Counted from the first letter of the stretch, positions 26,800 to 34,492 are shown. The stretch is 64,000 bases of DNA from Candidatus Poribacteria bacterium (GCA_009841255.1 VXMD01000004.1:32870-96869); one strand, 5' to 3'. Notes: generated by a model not told the origin, from the letters alone. Program-made: numbers and translations.

Positions 26800-27452
26800 G
26801 TGGTGTTCTTTATCCTACCTTTTATGTTTTTTGTGGCGGTTGAAGATGTTCTCAGTCGTTCGTACAATAAGCGTTCCATGTAAGTCTTCGCGGCATCTCC
26901 TGTTAACTGTCCATTGAGAATAGATGATACTTCAAATTCGGCTAACCTCACAGTTGGGTTGAGACCATGCAGGGGGGGTAGCCAGTCCCGAAACGTATCG
27001 AAGAAAGCGCGTTGCGCTGCGCGACCGTTCGTATACGGAAAATCCGCTGTGCGCCGCCGAAACCGATCCGGTCCTTTCGCAAGTGCTGCCACGTGATGTT
27101 GCCGACAAAACTGGCGGTATTTCCGCGGATCATAAGCGAGTGGAATGTTCGCTGGATAAAACCGGAAAGTCTGCGCTCGATGGTGTGTAAAATGTTGAAG
27201 TTCGTCAAATTCAAAGATAAAGTGATACGGTTCTGGGAAATAGGCGTCGGGGATCAGGTAACCGTCAGCTTTCGCTGTTGTACTTTGCCAGTCCCCTTCT
27301 AATTCAGTGTAGAGTGCCATCACGGTATCGTAATGCTCACCGAAATCTTTGGATCGTGGTTTATTTCGAAGCCAGTCAAATTGGGTGCGGCGCTCTGCGG
27401 CTATTCCGAAGACCGCTTCTACCAGTGCGATGATACCAACCTCTAACCGCAT
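26796..27452 (-). CDS. Putative nuclease-fold protein of unknown family, coupled to cysteine synthase
   Basis: A protein of 218 residues. The central segment DGYLIPDAYFPEP followed by FIFEFDELQHFTHHR has the spacing of acidic residues seen in PD-(D/E)xK nuclease folds, but I cannot name the family. The remainder is rich in basic and aromatic residues (KYRQFCRQHHVAALAKG). Start ATG 27452 is preceded by a G-rich site; the longer frame to 27512 enters a class C repeat. It overlaps the cysteine synthase start by 4 nt, an odd partner for a nuclease. Confidence 0.55.
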   Translation of the reverse strand: MRLEVGIIALVEAVFGIAAERRTQFDWLRNKPRSKDFGEHYDTVMALYTELEGDWQSTTAKADGYLIPDAYFPEPYHFIFEFDELQHFTHHRAQTFRFYPANIPLAYDPRKYRQFCRQHHVAALAKGPDRFRRRTADFPYTNGRAAQRAFFDTFRDWLPPLHGLNPTVRLAEFEVSSILNGQLTGDAAKTYMERLLYERLRTSSTATKNIKGRIKNTT

Positions 27453-27505
27453 GAAGACCCCAAAGGTTTCTATTTTTAAATAGGGCTTACGGATGTTGCT
27501 CTTTT

Positions 27506-27528
27506 GTAGCACAAACTGTTAGTTTGTG
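27506..27528 (+). repeat. GTAG-headed hairpin repeat, class C
   Basis: Identical core to 20416-20438: GTAG, CACAAACT, GTT, AGTTTGTG. Flanks also match for about 15 nt on each side. It lies in the gap between the nuclease-like gene and the TIM-barrel isomerase gene. Confidence 0.85.
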
Positions 27529-27618
27529 TCAGGAGACCGTCTGCCTTTTTTTGGAGGCACCGTCTAACAAGGCATGCTGCGGTCAAACCTGTGTAAATTC
27601 TGTTAATTTTTATCAATT

Positions 27619-28425
27619 TTAGACAGGGGCGATGTCGAGATCCTTCAGCGTCTCACCATTTGTGGCGTTAATTAAACTCGCAAGGTAGTCGCGGTCACGT
27701 TGGAGTGCTTCCAATTTGTTCTCACCGTGGACGAACTCTACCTCCAAGTATCCATTATATCCCGCTCCGCTCAGCGTTTCAACGACTCGAGTATAATCTA
27801 CCACACCGTCTGCAATGGAACACCCTTTTCCGGTTTCATCAAAATTTTGAGCGTGGACGTTTACGATATGTTCAGCGAGTTTTTCTGCGGCTATGTGGGG
27901 TTCATCGGCATCCGAGCGCGCAAGGGGTTGATAGTAAGTTTGAAGCGAAGGCACACTCACACCTTCAATCGTTTCCAAGATGCTGGCAACACTATCGGTG
28001 AGATGGTTGTTATGCATTTCCAGGCCAAGTCGAATATTTCGGAAATTTGCCCACTGTGCGAGGCTCACCAATCGGAAGAGAATCAGGCGTTTATCAGAAG
28101 GCGTGATAGATTTGGAAGGACCGCCACCAGACCAGATTCTGACGAGCTCGGTGCCTAATTCATGCGCGATTTTGAAGGCCGCCTCGAAATGTTTCTGGTG
28201 GAGATCCATCAACGGATCCACATAAGAGCCGAATGCGGAGATCGCTAAGCCCTTCCGGTGCGCCATATCCCTAACGTTTTTGACGTAATTTTCGTCGTAG
28301 TCCGCTGGTAAGTGTGGTGGTTTTCCCCAGAGTTCGATACCATCAAAGCCGTAGTCCGCCGCTATATTAATGACCTCTTCCAACGGTTTTTCCTGAAAGG
28401 CAATGGTGCATAAACCTAATTTCAT
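27619..28425 (-). CDS. Sugar phosphate isomerase/epimerase, TIM-barrel (AP endonuclease 2 family)
   Basis: A protein of 268 residues with the xylose-isomerase-like barrel. The metal ligands are visible as E in LGLEMHNNH, H in that same strand, H in IVNVHAQNFDE and E in YLEVEFVHG. Members epimerise ketoses or open inositol derivatives; the substrate is not determinable here. Start ATG 28425 immediately precedes the first barrel strand (KLGLCTIAF). No operon partners; the upstream 320 nt are repeat-rich. Confidence 0.9.
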   Translation of the reverse strand: MKLGLCTIAFQEKPLEEVINIAADYGFDGIELWGKPPHLPADYDENYVKNVRDMAHRKGLAISAFGSYVDPLMDLHQKHFEAAFKIAHELGTELVRIWSGGGPSKSITPSDKRLILFRLVSLAQWANFRNIRLGLEMHNNHLTDSVASILETIEGVSVPSLQTYYQPLARSDADEPHIAAEKLAEHIVNVHAQNFDETGKGCSIADGVVDYTRVVETLSGAGYNGYLEVEFVHGENKLEALQRDRDYLASLINATNGETLKDLDIAPV

Positions 28426-28505
28426 CGTTTTATTCCCCTATTCCCTGTTCCTGTGTAAATAGGATACCACAGGTACAAACGGATTGCAAGAAAAGTTTAC
28501 TATAC

Positions 28506-28607
28506 CTCTTCTGTAAGAGGGAACTCCGATTCCCGACAATATTGGCTCTTCTGTAGGAGGGAACTCCGATTCCCGACTCCTTCTTTTGTAAAAGGGATCT
28601 TCTGATT
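28506..28607 (+). repeat. GTAG-headed hairpin repeats, class B (two copies and a degenerate third)
   Basis: Two copies of CTTCTGTAGGAGGGAACTCC followed by GATTCCCGA (GTAA at 28513, GTAG at 28553), 40 nt apart, with GGGAA/TTCCC stems; a drifted third begins near 28581. A decayed relative is at 7080. They occupy the 28426-28745 gap together with the modA promoter; no gene is seen there. Confidence 0.8.
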
Positions 28608-28675
28608 AAAACATCCAGCACAAAACAGGTAGAAAACTGATAATTGAATGGCTCTGTGGTCTATCTATGGCGTAC

Positions 28676-28704
28676 TTGACACAGTTTAGCAAATGTGATA
28701 CCCT
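28676..28704 (+). promoter_or_regulatory. Promoter of the mod operon with possible operator
   Basis: TTGACA (28676-28681), 17 nt, then TACCCT (28699-28704). CTTGACA at the -35 box is matched by an inverted TGTCAAG just past the -10 box (28707-28713), which would place a repressor-type site across the promoter. No molybdenum-cofactor riboswitch is evident in the short leader. Confidence 0.45.
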
Positions 28705-28745
28705 TGTCAAGAGTTTTTTGGATTAACGAGTGTCTATGAAGGAGA

Positions 28746-29534
28746 ATGATGGTCCGAGTCATCAGGTTTTGTGTCGCGATTGGCGTGCTGGTGCTGTTTA
28801 CGGTGCTTATAGGATGCACAAAGGAGAAGCGGGAACACACGGAATTGGACGTGTTTGCCGCAATCAGTTTAACGGATGCACTCACTGAAATTGGGACAGC
28901 ATTCACAGCGGAAAATGGAATTAAGATCTTTTACAATTTCGCCGCCTCTACGACGTTACAACGCCAGCTCGAAAAGGGGGCGACAGCCGATGTCTTTATC
29001 TCGGCGAGTCCGCGCCAGGTCGTTGCTTTGGAAACAAATGGGCTGCTTGAAGTCGAGAGTCGCCGTGATCTGTTAACCAATCGGTTGGTGCTTGTCTCTG
29101 ATGATACCGCTGGGTTTTCCGTGGAGACGCTCGCTAAGCTTGCTGTGCCTGAGATTGCGCGAATCGCGATTGGGCATCCAAATATAGTGCCTGCTGGCAC
29201 TTACGCCAAAGAAGCCTTGACGCATTTTGAATTATGGGAGACGCTACGTCCGAAGTTGATTTTCGGCGTGGATGTGCGCGCAACGCTCGCTTATGTCACC
29301 GCTGGAAACGTGGATATTGCCATTGTCTATAAAACGGATACAACACTGACCGAGCGTATAAAGGTGCTTTATCAGGTACCGACTGAAGCATATACACCCA
29401 TTATCTACCCGGCGGTCATTCTGAAGAATAGCCTACGAAAGCAAGTGGCACATAAATTTATGACGCATCTTCATTCTATGGAGAGCGGTGAGATTTTTGA
29501 AAAGCACGGATTTACCTTTCTGGGACTAAAATGA
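28746..29534 (+). CDS. modA: Molybdate/tungstate ABC transporter substrate-binding lipoprotein
   Basis: A protein of 262 residues. The lipobox is VLIGC near residue 24, followed by the ModA fold: VFAAISLTDALTEIG, KGATADVFISASPRQV, VPAGTYAKEAL and AIVYKTD. It captures molybdate or tungstate in the periplasm for ModBC. Two ATG codons lie in tandem (28746 and 28749) just after GGAG; the second has the better spacing. The stop overlaps modB by 4 nt. Confidence 0.92.
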   Translation: MMVRVIRFCVAIGVLVLFTVLIGCTKEKREHTELDVFAAISLTDALTEIGTAFTAENGIKIFYNFAASTTLQRQLEKGATADVFISASPRQVVALETNGLLEVESRRDLLTNRLVLVSDDTAGFSVETLAKLAVPEIARIAIGHPNIVPAGTYAKEALTHFELWETLRPKLIFGVDVRATLAYVTAGNVDIAIVYKTDTTLTERIKVLYQVPTEAYTPIIYPAVILKNSLRKQVAHKFMTHLHSMESGEIFEKHGFTFLGLK

Positions 29535-30196
29535 GGATTACCCCCGCCGAAGTTGCCGCCCTCTCTTTATCTATAAAAGTTGCGTTGCTCAGTCTTGTCA
29601 TAATGTTCCCACCAGGGCTATTCGTCGGTTGGCTCCTTGCAAAACGTACATTCCCGGGAAAGGCATTCCTGAATACGCTTGTGATGTCTCCATTGGTACT
29701 GCCGCCTATCGTCAGTGGATATTTGCTCCTTATCCTATTGGGCAAATACGGATTCATCGGTGGATTTATCTATCGAGTGTTCGGTATAGAGATTATTTTT
29801 TCACAGCTGGCTGTTATCAGTGCAGTCTCAATCATCTCATTTCCACTGTTAGTCCGGGGAATTGTGACAGGGATGGAGTCTGTGCCGCTGGAGCTTGAAA
29901 ACGCAGCACGGACACTTGGCGCCTCACCCTTGAAAGTGTTTTGGACGATCACATTCCCGCTTGCGCATCGCGGAATTATCGGTGGAACGATCCTCGGTTT
30001 CTCCAAAAGCCTCGGTGAATTTGGTGCCACAATCATGGTGGCTGGGAACATTCCCGGCAAAACCCAAACGATGGCGTTAGCGATTTTCAGTGCCGTTCAT
30101 CTCGGAGAGGATGCCTCTGTCTATCGATTGGTATTTATTTCAACCGTTGTTGCCTTCATCGCACTCTGGTTAACGGAACGGTTTACGCTCAGGTAG
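29531..30196 (+). CDS. modB: Molybdate ABC transporter permease
   Basis: A protein of 221 residues with five to six helices. The cytoplasmic EAA loop is visible as LENAARTLGASPLKVFWTITFPLAHRG, in the parts LENAARTLGASPLKVFW and TITFPLAHRG, and FSKSLGEFGATIMVAGNIPGK is the ModB signature. It forms the membrane channel used by ModC. It starts within the stop of modA (ATGA), so the pair is translationally coupled. Confidence 0.93.
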   Translation: MRITPAEVAALSLSIKVALLSLVIMFPPGLFVGWLLAKRTFPGKAFLNTLVMSPLVLPPIVSGYLLLILLGKYGFIGGFIYRVFGIEIIFSQLAVISAVSIISFPLLVRGIVTGMESVPLELENAARTLGASPLKVFWTITFPLAHRGIIGGTILGFSKSLGEFGATIMVAGNIPGKTQTMALAIFSAVHLGEDASVYRLVFISTVVAFIALWLTERFTLR

Positions 30197-30223
30197 GCAC
30201 GCTTAAGGTTTTCAAACATTTCT

Positions 30224-30300
30224 CACCCCGTAGGGGTGCTATGTCTATAGAAAATAATGTGTTTAAGCAACTGCACCCCGTAGGGGTGCTATGTCTATGA
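30224..30300 (+). repeat. Two CCCC-GTAG-GGG hairpin repeats with embedded ATG
   Basis: CACCCCGTAGGGGTG, a perfect palindromic hairpin, followed by CTATGTCTATAGAAAA, occurs at 30224-30254, and again (with ATGTCTATGAAT) at 30274-30300. Each contains G-rich sequence at ribosome-binding distance before ATG TCT ATA GAA. The second copy's reading frame runs 16 codons and stops on the ATG of the small acidic protein. Confidence 0.85.
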
Positions 30301-30337
30301 ATAGGTGGCAACTCACGTCATATAAAGGAGAAGCGGT

Positions 30338-30598
30338 ATGAATTGGGGAATAGGCTTAATTTTCATTACTGTTATTGGATGTGTCCTGCTCGTCTGGTAT
30401 CTGTGTCAGCGTTCCGAAAATGAGACTTCTGAGAATGAAGAGGTACCGGCTGATGACGGCTATGAGGACCTGCTTTTAACGGGTCTCATGCTCGAAGAAG
30501 TCTATGATGATAATCAGGATGCATCTGACGATCAGGATTCTGACGGCTATGATGACGGATTCGACGGGGGTTATGATGACAGTGGTGGATTGGAGTAA
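30338..30598 (+). CDS. Small acidic membrane protein within the mod operon
   Basis: A protein of 86 residues. One N-terminal helix (GIGLIFITVIGCVLLVWYLC) is followed by a cytoplasmic or periplasmic tail that is very acidic and rich in Asp and Gly (DDQDSDGYDDGFDGGYDD). I do not recognise it. Start ATG 30338 has AAAGGAG at good distance. Its position between modB and modC suggests a link with molybdate uptake or metal binding, but it may merely be an insertion along with the flanking repeats. Confidence 0.7.
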   Translation: MNWGIGLIFITVIGCVLLVWYLCQRSENETSENEEVPADDGYEDLLLTGLMLEEVYDDNQDASDDQDSDGYDDGFDGGYDDSGGLE

Positions 30599-30655
30599 CC
30601 CAACTTGCTACTAATGAATTCTACGCGTTTGAAGAACCTTTTTCAGCACGTTCTT

Positions 30656-30685
30656 CACCCCAGAGGGGTGGTATGTCTATAGAAA
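30656..30685 (+). repeat. CCCC-GGGG hairpin repeat that supplies the modC start
   Basis: CACCCCAGAGGGGTG followed by GTATGTCTATAGAAA. The ATG of this unit is the modC start codon, and GAGGGG in the hairpin's right arm lies 5 nt before it, so the repeat provides both ribosome-binding site and the first residues MSIE. Confidence 0.8.
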
Positions 30686-31749
30686 GTCCGAAAATCAGAC
30701 TCGATTTCCGCAAAAGCCTCGGGAGTTTCACCTTAGAGGTCGATTGCACGCTGGAAGCAAAGGTTTCGGCGTTTTTAGGCGTGTCTGGCAGCGGTAAAAG
30801 TACACTTCTCAATTGCGTGAGCGGCACGCTAATGCCTGATGAGGGTGAAATCGCTTTTGGAGACGAGATCCTTTACGCCTCCGCCTCTAAAATTAATCTA
30901 CCCCCGGAAAAGCGGCAGTTCGGCTATGTTTTTCAAGAGGGCTACCTTTTTCCCCATCTCACGGTTGCCCAGAACATCCGATACGGACAACCGAATCCAC
31001 GAAAATCATCACCCGCAATAGATGTTCTCGAAATTGCCGAACTTCTCCAACGGTATCCGAAAGAACTCTCTGGTGGTGAACGTCAACGGGTGGCGGTCGC
31101 ACGGGCACTCGCTATGGAGCCTCGGATGCTTCTGATGGATGAGCCACTTGCTGCGCTTGATGACGCCCTAAAAGATCGAATTATACCGTATCTCCGTCAC
31201 ATTAAAGAAGCCTTTGAGATACCCATCCTTTACGTTACCCACACCTTTTCCGAGGCGATGGCACTCGCTGACGAAGCCTTCCTGCTCGCTGATGGCGTAG
31301 TCGTGGCGAGCGGTGAACCCCACCGATTGTTAACCGCCCCTTCCGCCATGCCCATCGCACAACTGACGGGGGTCGAAAACATTCTATTCCTTTCCGTAAC
31401 GGCGTCAGACAAGTCACGCGGTTTGACCGCATTGGAGATCGGGAGTCAATCGCTTATGATACCTTATACCGATGTTCCAGTAGGCGAGAGAGTTCCGGTC
31501 GCTATCCGTGCTGAGGATATTATTATCTCGCTGGAACCCGATATCTCCGTGAGTGCGCGCAACATATTACCCGGAAAAATCCAGGATCTGGATGTCAAAA
31601 GCGAGCGAACATGGGTGTCTATTCTCGTTGGCACGCATCACCTGGCAGTGAAAATCACACACGAAGCGCGAGAACAGTTAAAATTGCGGGAAGGCTCAGC
31701 GGTTTACTGTGTGATTAAGGCAAGTGCGATCAATCTTCTCTGGAATTAG
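30673..31749 (+). CDS. modC: Molybdate ABC transporter ATP-binding protein
   Basis: A protein of 358 residues. Walker A GVSGSGKST, Q-loop FQEGYLFPHLTV, signature LSGGERQRVAVARAL, Walker B LLMDEPLAALD and switch His in YVTHTFSEA are all intact. The last 100 residues are the Mop/TOBE molybdate-sensing domain. It powers ModB. The first residues MSIES come from a dispersed repeat. It ends 49 nt before the convergent coaE. Confidence 0.94.
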   Translation: MSIESPKIRLDFRKSLGSFTLEVDCTLEAKVSAFLGVSGSGKSTLLNCVSGTLMPDEGEIAFGDEILYASASKINLPPEKRQFGYVFQEGYLFPHLTVAQNIRYGQPNPRKSSPAIDVLEIAELLQRYPKELSGGERQRVAVARALAMEPRMLLMDEPLAALDDALKDRIIPYLRHIKEAFEIPILYVTHTFSEAMALADEAFLLADGVVVASGEPHRLLTAPSAMPIAQLTGVENILFLSVTASDKSRGLTALEIGSQSLMIPYTDVPVGERVPVAIRAEDIIISLEPDISVSARNILPGKIQDLDVKSERTWVSILVGTHHLAVKITHEAREQLKLREGSAVYCVIKASAINLLWN

Positions 31750-31766
31750 TTCTTTATCTGCGAAAT

Positions 31767-31789
31767 CGGTAGGGTCTTTCACCCAACCG
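31767..31789. terminator. Hairpin between convergent modC and coaE
   Basis: CGGTAGGGT, loop CTTTC, ACCCAACCG: a 9-bp stem with one mismatch, placed between two converging genes. The downstream T-run on the plus strand is delayed and short, so termination is plausible but weak. Confidence 0.35.
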
Positions 31790-31798
31790 CACCGAGTT

Positions 31799-32449
31799 TT
31801 ATACCCCACGGCTCTGAAGCTGCTTCCAAAGCGTATCCACCTGTCTGTGGAGCTCTTCAAGCGTCCCATCGTTTTCTATAACAACATCCGCATACTTGAC
31901 TTTCTCCGTGACCGGCATCTGTGCATCAATCCGTGCTTGGACTTCAGGCTCGGTAAGCGGTCTCCCCTGTGCGACACTGCGTTCCAGCGTGCGTCGCAGT
32001 TGTATCTCCGACGATGCCGTCACAACAACAATCAGATCGACAGTGTCATAAGCACCCGCTTCGATGAGGAGCGGCGCGTCGAGGAGCACGATACACGTCG
32101 GATCTTCCATGACGAGGTGACGTGCTTGTCCCCGTGAGCGTTCGATAATCAACGGATGTAGGATACTGTTCAATCGTTCACGAGCGGCTTTATCGTTAAA
32201 GACGATGGTGCCGAGTTTTTTGCGACTCACATCCCCAGAGGCGTCGAGAATATCCTGCCCGAAGGTATCCGTGAGTTCACCGATAACAGGGCTGTCCGCC
32301 TTGAGCAGTTGGTGTCCGATTTCGTCCGCGTTGATCGGGATCGCGCCTTTTTCCGCAAGCAGATCCGAGACAGTTGTTTTTCCACAAGCAATCCCGCCTG
32401 TAATCCCGACGATGATACCGCGTGCACGGTGTGTTGTTTCTGTTTCCAT
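31799..32449 (-). CDS. coaE: Dephospho-CoA kinase
   Basis: A protein of 216 residues phosphorylating dephospho-CoA in the last step of CoA synthesis. P-loop GITGGIACGKTTV, NADEIGHQLL, HPLIIERSRGQ and DAPLLIEAG are the family signatures. I start at ATG 32449. A promoter with TACACT at 32462-32457 places the transcript start within a base or two of this ATG, and no ribosome-binding site is present, so the message may be leaderless. The longer frame to 32536 would read through the promoter. Confidence 0.92.
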   Translation of the reverse strand: METETTHRARGIIVGITGGIACGKTTVSDLLAEKGAIPINADEIGHQLLKADSPVIGELTDTFGQDILDASGDVSRKKLGTIVFNDKAARERLNSILHPLIIERSRGQARHLVMEDPTCIVLLDAPLLIEAGAYDTVDLIVVVTASSEIQLRRTLERSVAQGRPLTEPEVQARIDAQMPVTEKVKYADVVIENDGTLEELHRQVDTLWKQLQSRGV

Positions 32450-32456
32450 AATTTTG

Positions 32457-32485
32457 AGTGTATACCACGCCTCAAAATTTGTCAA
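32457..32485 (-). promoter_or_regulatory. Promoter of coaE
   Basis: Minus strand: TTGACA (32485-32480), 17 nt, TACACT (32462-32457). The inferred start of transcription, near 32450, coincides with the coaE ATG. Confidence 0.6.
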
Positions 32486-32523
32486 GGTCCTCCCCTGTAA
32501 AATCCTGACACTTCCAATTTCGA

Positions 32524-32552
32524 TTGACACCCACAACCACTTCTGCTATGAT
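32524..32552 (+). promoter_or_regulatory. Promoter of the SDR gene at 32597
   Basis: TTGACA (32524-32529), 17 nt, TATGAT (32547-32552), near consensus. It diverges from the coaE promoter, about 40 nt apart. Confidence 0.65.
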
Positions 32553-32596
32553 TAACCCACTACATCTATTTCCACGCACGGAGAGGAAGATTTTTC

Positions 32597-33427
32597 ATGG
32601 GAAGATTAGAGGGCAAAGTCGCAATCGTAACGGGTGCCGGTAGAGGACACGCCGAGGCGGTCGCAAGACGCTTCGCAAAAGAAGGCGCCGCCGTCTCCAT
32701 CTGTGATGTGATGCCAGTGTCAGAATTAGAGGCGAAGGTCGGTTCAGAAATAAGAGCCGCGGGTGGGGACGTCATCTGTTTTGAGACCGATGTTTCAAAA
32801 GAGGCATCCGTCAATGAGATGGTCGCCGCAACCATCGAAAAATTCGGCACTGTTGATATACTCGCCAACGTCGTCGGCATTGCGGGACCGACGAAGGATG
32901 TCTGGGACATGAGTTTGGAGGAATGGCGCCGCACGCTTGAGGTCAACCTCGACTCACTGTTTATCTGTTCTAAAGCCGTTTTACCGGAGATGATTCGTAA
33001 GGAATACGGAAAGATTATAAACTTCAGTTCTGGAACCGGCAAACAGCCGCTTTCGCACAGAGCACCCTATGCGACCTCAAAGATGGGGGTCATCGGTTTC
33101 ACACGCACACTCGCTGCCGATGTCGGACGTTACAACATCACCGTCAACGCCATCTGTCCCGGGTGGCACATGGAGCGAAGCCTCGAACTCGCAAGAGGCA
33201 GGGCGGAATACATGAACAGACCCTTCGATGAAGACGCGTTAAGGGAGCGATACGGACAGACGAATCCGAAAAGCGTAATCGCCGGGAGATGGTGTTCGGA
33301 TGAAGGTTACAGCGATAAAGGTTCAGGGTCTGAGGATGCTGCGGCATTAGCGGTCTTTCTCGCCTCAGAAGATGCCGCAAACATGACAGGTCAAGACATC
33401 AACACCGGTGGCACAGTGATGTGGTAG
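32597..33427 (+). CDS. Short-chain dehydrogenase/reductase with altered cofactor motifs
   Basis: A protein of 276 residues. The SDR fold is clear: AIVTGAGRGHAEAVA, DILANVVGI, NFSSGTG and YATSK with catalytic Tyr and Lys. The third glycine of TGxxxGxG is alanine and the usual NNAG is ANVVG. A 50-residue insertion after PGWHMERSLELARGR is long for the family. The substrate is unknown. GAGGAAG precedes ATG 32597, and a near-consensus promoter lies upstream. The gene appears monocistronic. Confidence 0.88.
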   Translation: MGRLEGKVAIVTGAGRGHAEAVARRFAKEGAAVSICDVMPVSELEAKVGSEIRAAGGDVICFETDVSKEASVNEMVAATIEKFGTVDILANVVGIAGPTKDVWDMSLEEWRRTLEVNLDSLFICSKAVLPEMIRKEYGKIINFSSGTGKQPLSHRAPYATSKMGVIGFTRTLAADVGRYNITVNAICPGWHMERSLELARGRAEYMNRPFDEDALRERYGQTNPKSVIAGRWCSDEGYSDKGSGSEDAAALAVFLASEDAANMTGQDINTGGTVMW

Positions 33428-33640
33428 TCAGAAATTTCCCCAACAAGGTAGGTACGGTTTGCAGCCGCACCAGATTCAGACTGAAAATTTGATCCCTCAT
33501 TCTCACTGGCGAGGTTCCCCAACCTCGCCTTGTCTTTGCTTTGCATACCTAATCATCACAATACGAATCTGAAACGTCTCTCTTCCACACCTGAGCCCTG
33601 TAAGCGGTTTTGCTTGGGTATTTCTGTGGATTTCTTTAAC

Positions 33641-33706
33641 ATGTCTGTAGAAAAACGGTATTTCCCCTTTCCAAAGCTCCAGCGGAGTCGTATGTGTATA
33701 GAAAAA
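33641..33706 (+). repeat. Two degenerate ATG-bearing repeats of the modC-start type
   Basis: ATGTCTGTAGAAAAA at 33641 and CTCCAGCGGAGTCG followed by TATGTGTATAGAAAA at 33677-33706. They sit in 33428-33786, a gap without a supported gene that also holds GGCGAGGTT/AACCTCGCC and GGTACGG/CCGCACC hairpins. Confidence 0.6.
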
Positions 33707-33737
33707 GCAAACTTGCTGGGACCCTTCAGAGCATATC

Positions 33738-33760
33738 GTTAATTCTAACCCTACTATAAA
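33738..33760. repeat. Solitary IS630-type terminal repeat
   Basis: GTTAATTCTAACCC followed by TACTATAAA matches the right terminal repeat of the IS630 copy (17358-17381) with a few differences. No transposase sequence adjoins it, so it is a remnant or the end of a non-autonomous derivative. Confidence 0.55.
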
Positions 33761-33786
33761 TGATTTCTGTCTATTTGCAATTTAAC

Positions 33787-33815
33787 TTGACATTCATTAA
33801 TAAAAATAGTATAAT
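33787..33815 (+). promoter_or_regulatory. Perfect consensus sigma-70 promoter
   Basis: TTGACA (33787-33792), 17 nt, TATAAT (33810-33815): no mismatch to consensus, in an AT-rich stretch. The nearest gene start is 270 nt downstream, so it may drive a structured leader or a small RNA. Confidence 0.75.
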
Positions 33816-33821
33816 ATATTA

Positions 33822-34035
33822 TAACTTTTCCACAGGGAAAATCCTGCGTTAACTACGAAAAACGCGGGATGTCAGGAAAGCGATCTGTTACCGGTCAAAA
33901 AATGTTACACTTTCCACCAAATTGTTTTTTTTCCAGAGAAAAACGAAAAAAGAAACGTCTATAAACCCTCACTATCACTGGGTTTATTACCGATATCTTC
34001 TGTACACCAAATGTTACACTGGTGTAACATTTTTC
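33822..34035 (+). ncRNA. Candidate small RNA or structured leader
   Basis: It begins at the inferred start of the consensus promoter, contains a 10-bp stem (ATCCTGCGTT at 33840 with AACGCGGGAT at 33860, one wobble pair), and ends in AAATGTTACAC, TG, GTGTAACATTT with a T-run, the shape of an intrinsic terminator. There is no convincing ORF inside. If the terminator is leaky, it is instead the leader of the VOC gene. Confidence 0.35.
33899..34033. repeat. 135-bp inverted-repeat-ended element, copy 1
   Basis: It starts AAAATGTTACAC and ends with the reverse complement GTGTAACATTTT; a third AAATGTTACAC lies just inside the right end. No coding capacity. A copy of the same length with scattered differences lies at 34587-34721, in the same orientation. 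The shape is that of a MITE. The pair brackets the VOC gene. Confidence 0.75.
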
Positions 34036-34093
34036 GGACTTACGCAATCTTTTAGTGTTCGCTTCATCGGGCGAATTTGAGGTAAATCACATT

Positions 34094-34492
34094 ATGCAAA
34101 TTAGAGTAACCGCCATTTTTGTTCAAAATCAGGAAAGTGCGTTAAAATTTTATACTGAAAAATTGGGATTCGTTAAGAAGAGGGACATTCCCTTAGAAAA
34201 TGGTGACAGATGGCTTACGGTAGTAGCAAAAGAAGAACAAGACGGACCTGAACTTTTGTTAGAACCATTATCTGGTAACCATTTTGGACCCGCCAAAACG
34301 TATCAAAAGGCTTTATTTGATGTAGGGCTTCCATATACTCAATTCAGTGTGGAAAACGTTCAGGAAGAATATGAGCGATTAATCAACCTTGGAGTCGAAT
34401 TCAGTGTAGAGCCTACTAAGATAGGAACAACAATTTTTGCCGTTTTCAATGATACTTGCGGAAACAATATTCAAATCGTAGAAATTGAGTGA
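34094..34492 (+). CDS. VOC superfamily (glyoxalase/bleomycin-resistance-like) protein
   Basis: A protein of 132 residues with the paired beta-alpha-beta units of the vicinal-oxygen-chelate fold: IFVQNQESALKFYTEKLGF, GPELLLEPL, VENVQEEYERLINLGVEF and DTCGNNIQIVEI. It may be a metal-dependent glyoxalase, a dioxygenase or a drug-binding protein. Start ATG 34094 has GAGGT upstream; the longer frame to 34055 is rejected. The gene is visibly more AT-rich than its neighbours and sits between two 135-bp elements, so lateral arrival is possible. Confidence 0.88.
   Translation: MQIRVTAIFVQNQESALKFYTEKLGFVKKRDIPLENGDRWLTVVAKEEQDGPELLLEPLSGNHFGPAKTYQKALFDVGLPYTQFSVENVQEEYERLINLGVEFSVEPTKIGTTIFAVFNDTCGNNIQIVEIE

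Noticed and set aside
32450..32536. Longer coaE starting at 32536
   Set aside because: The extra codons run through the coaE promoter and show no family similarity.
33530..33742. 70-codon plus-strand frame in the 33428-33786 gap
   Set aside because: Its second half is made of two degenerate ATG-bearing repeats, and it ends in the solitary IS630 end. No domain is visible.
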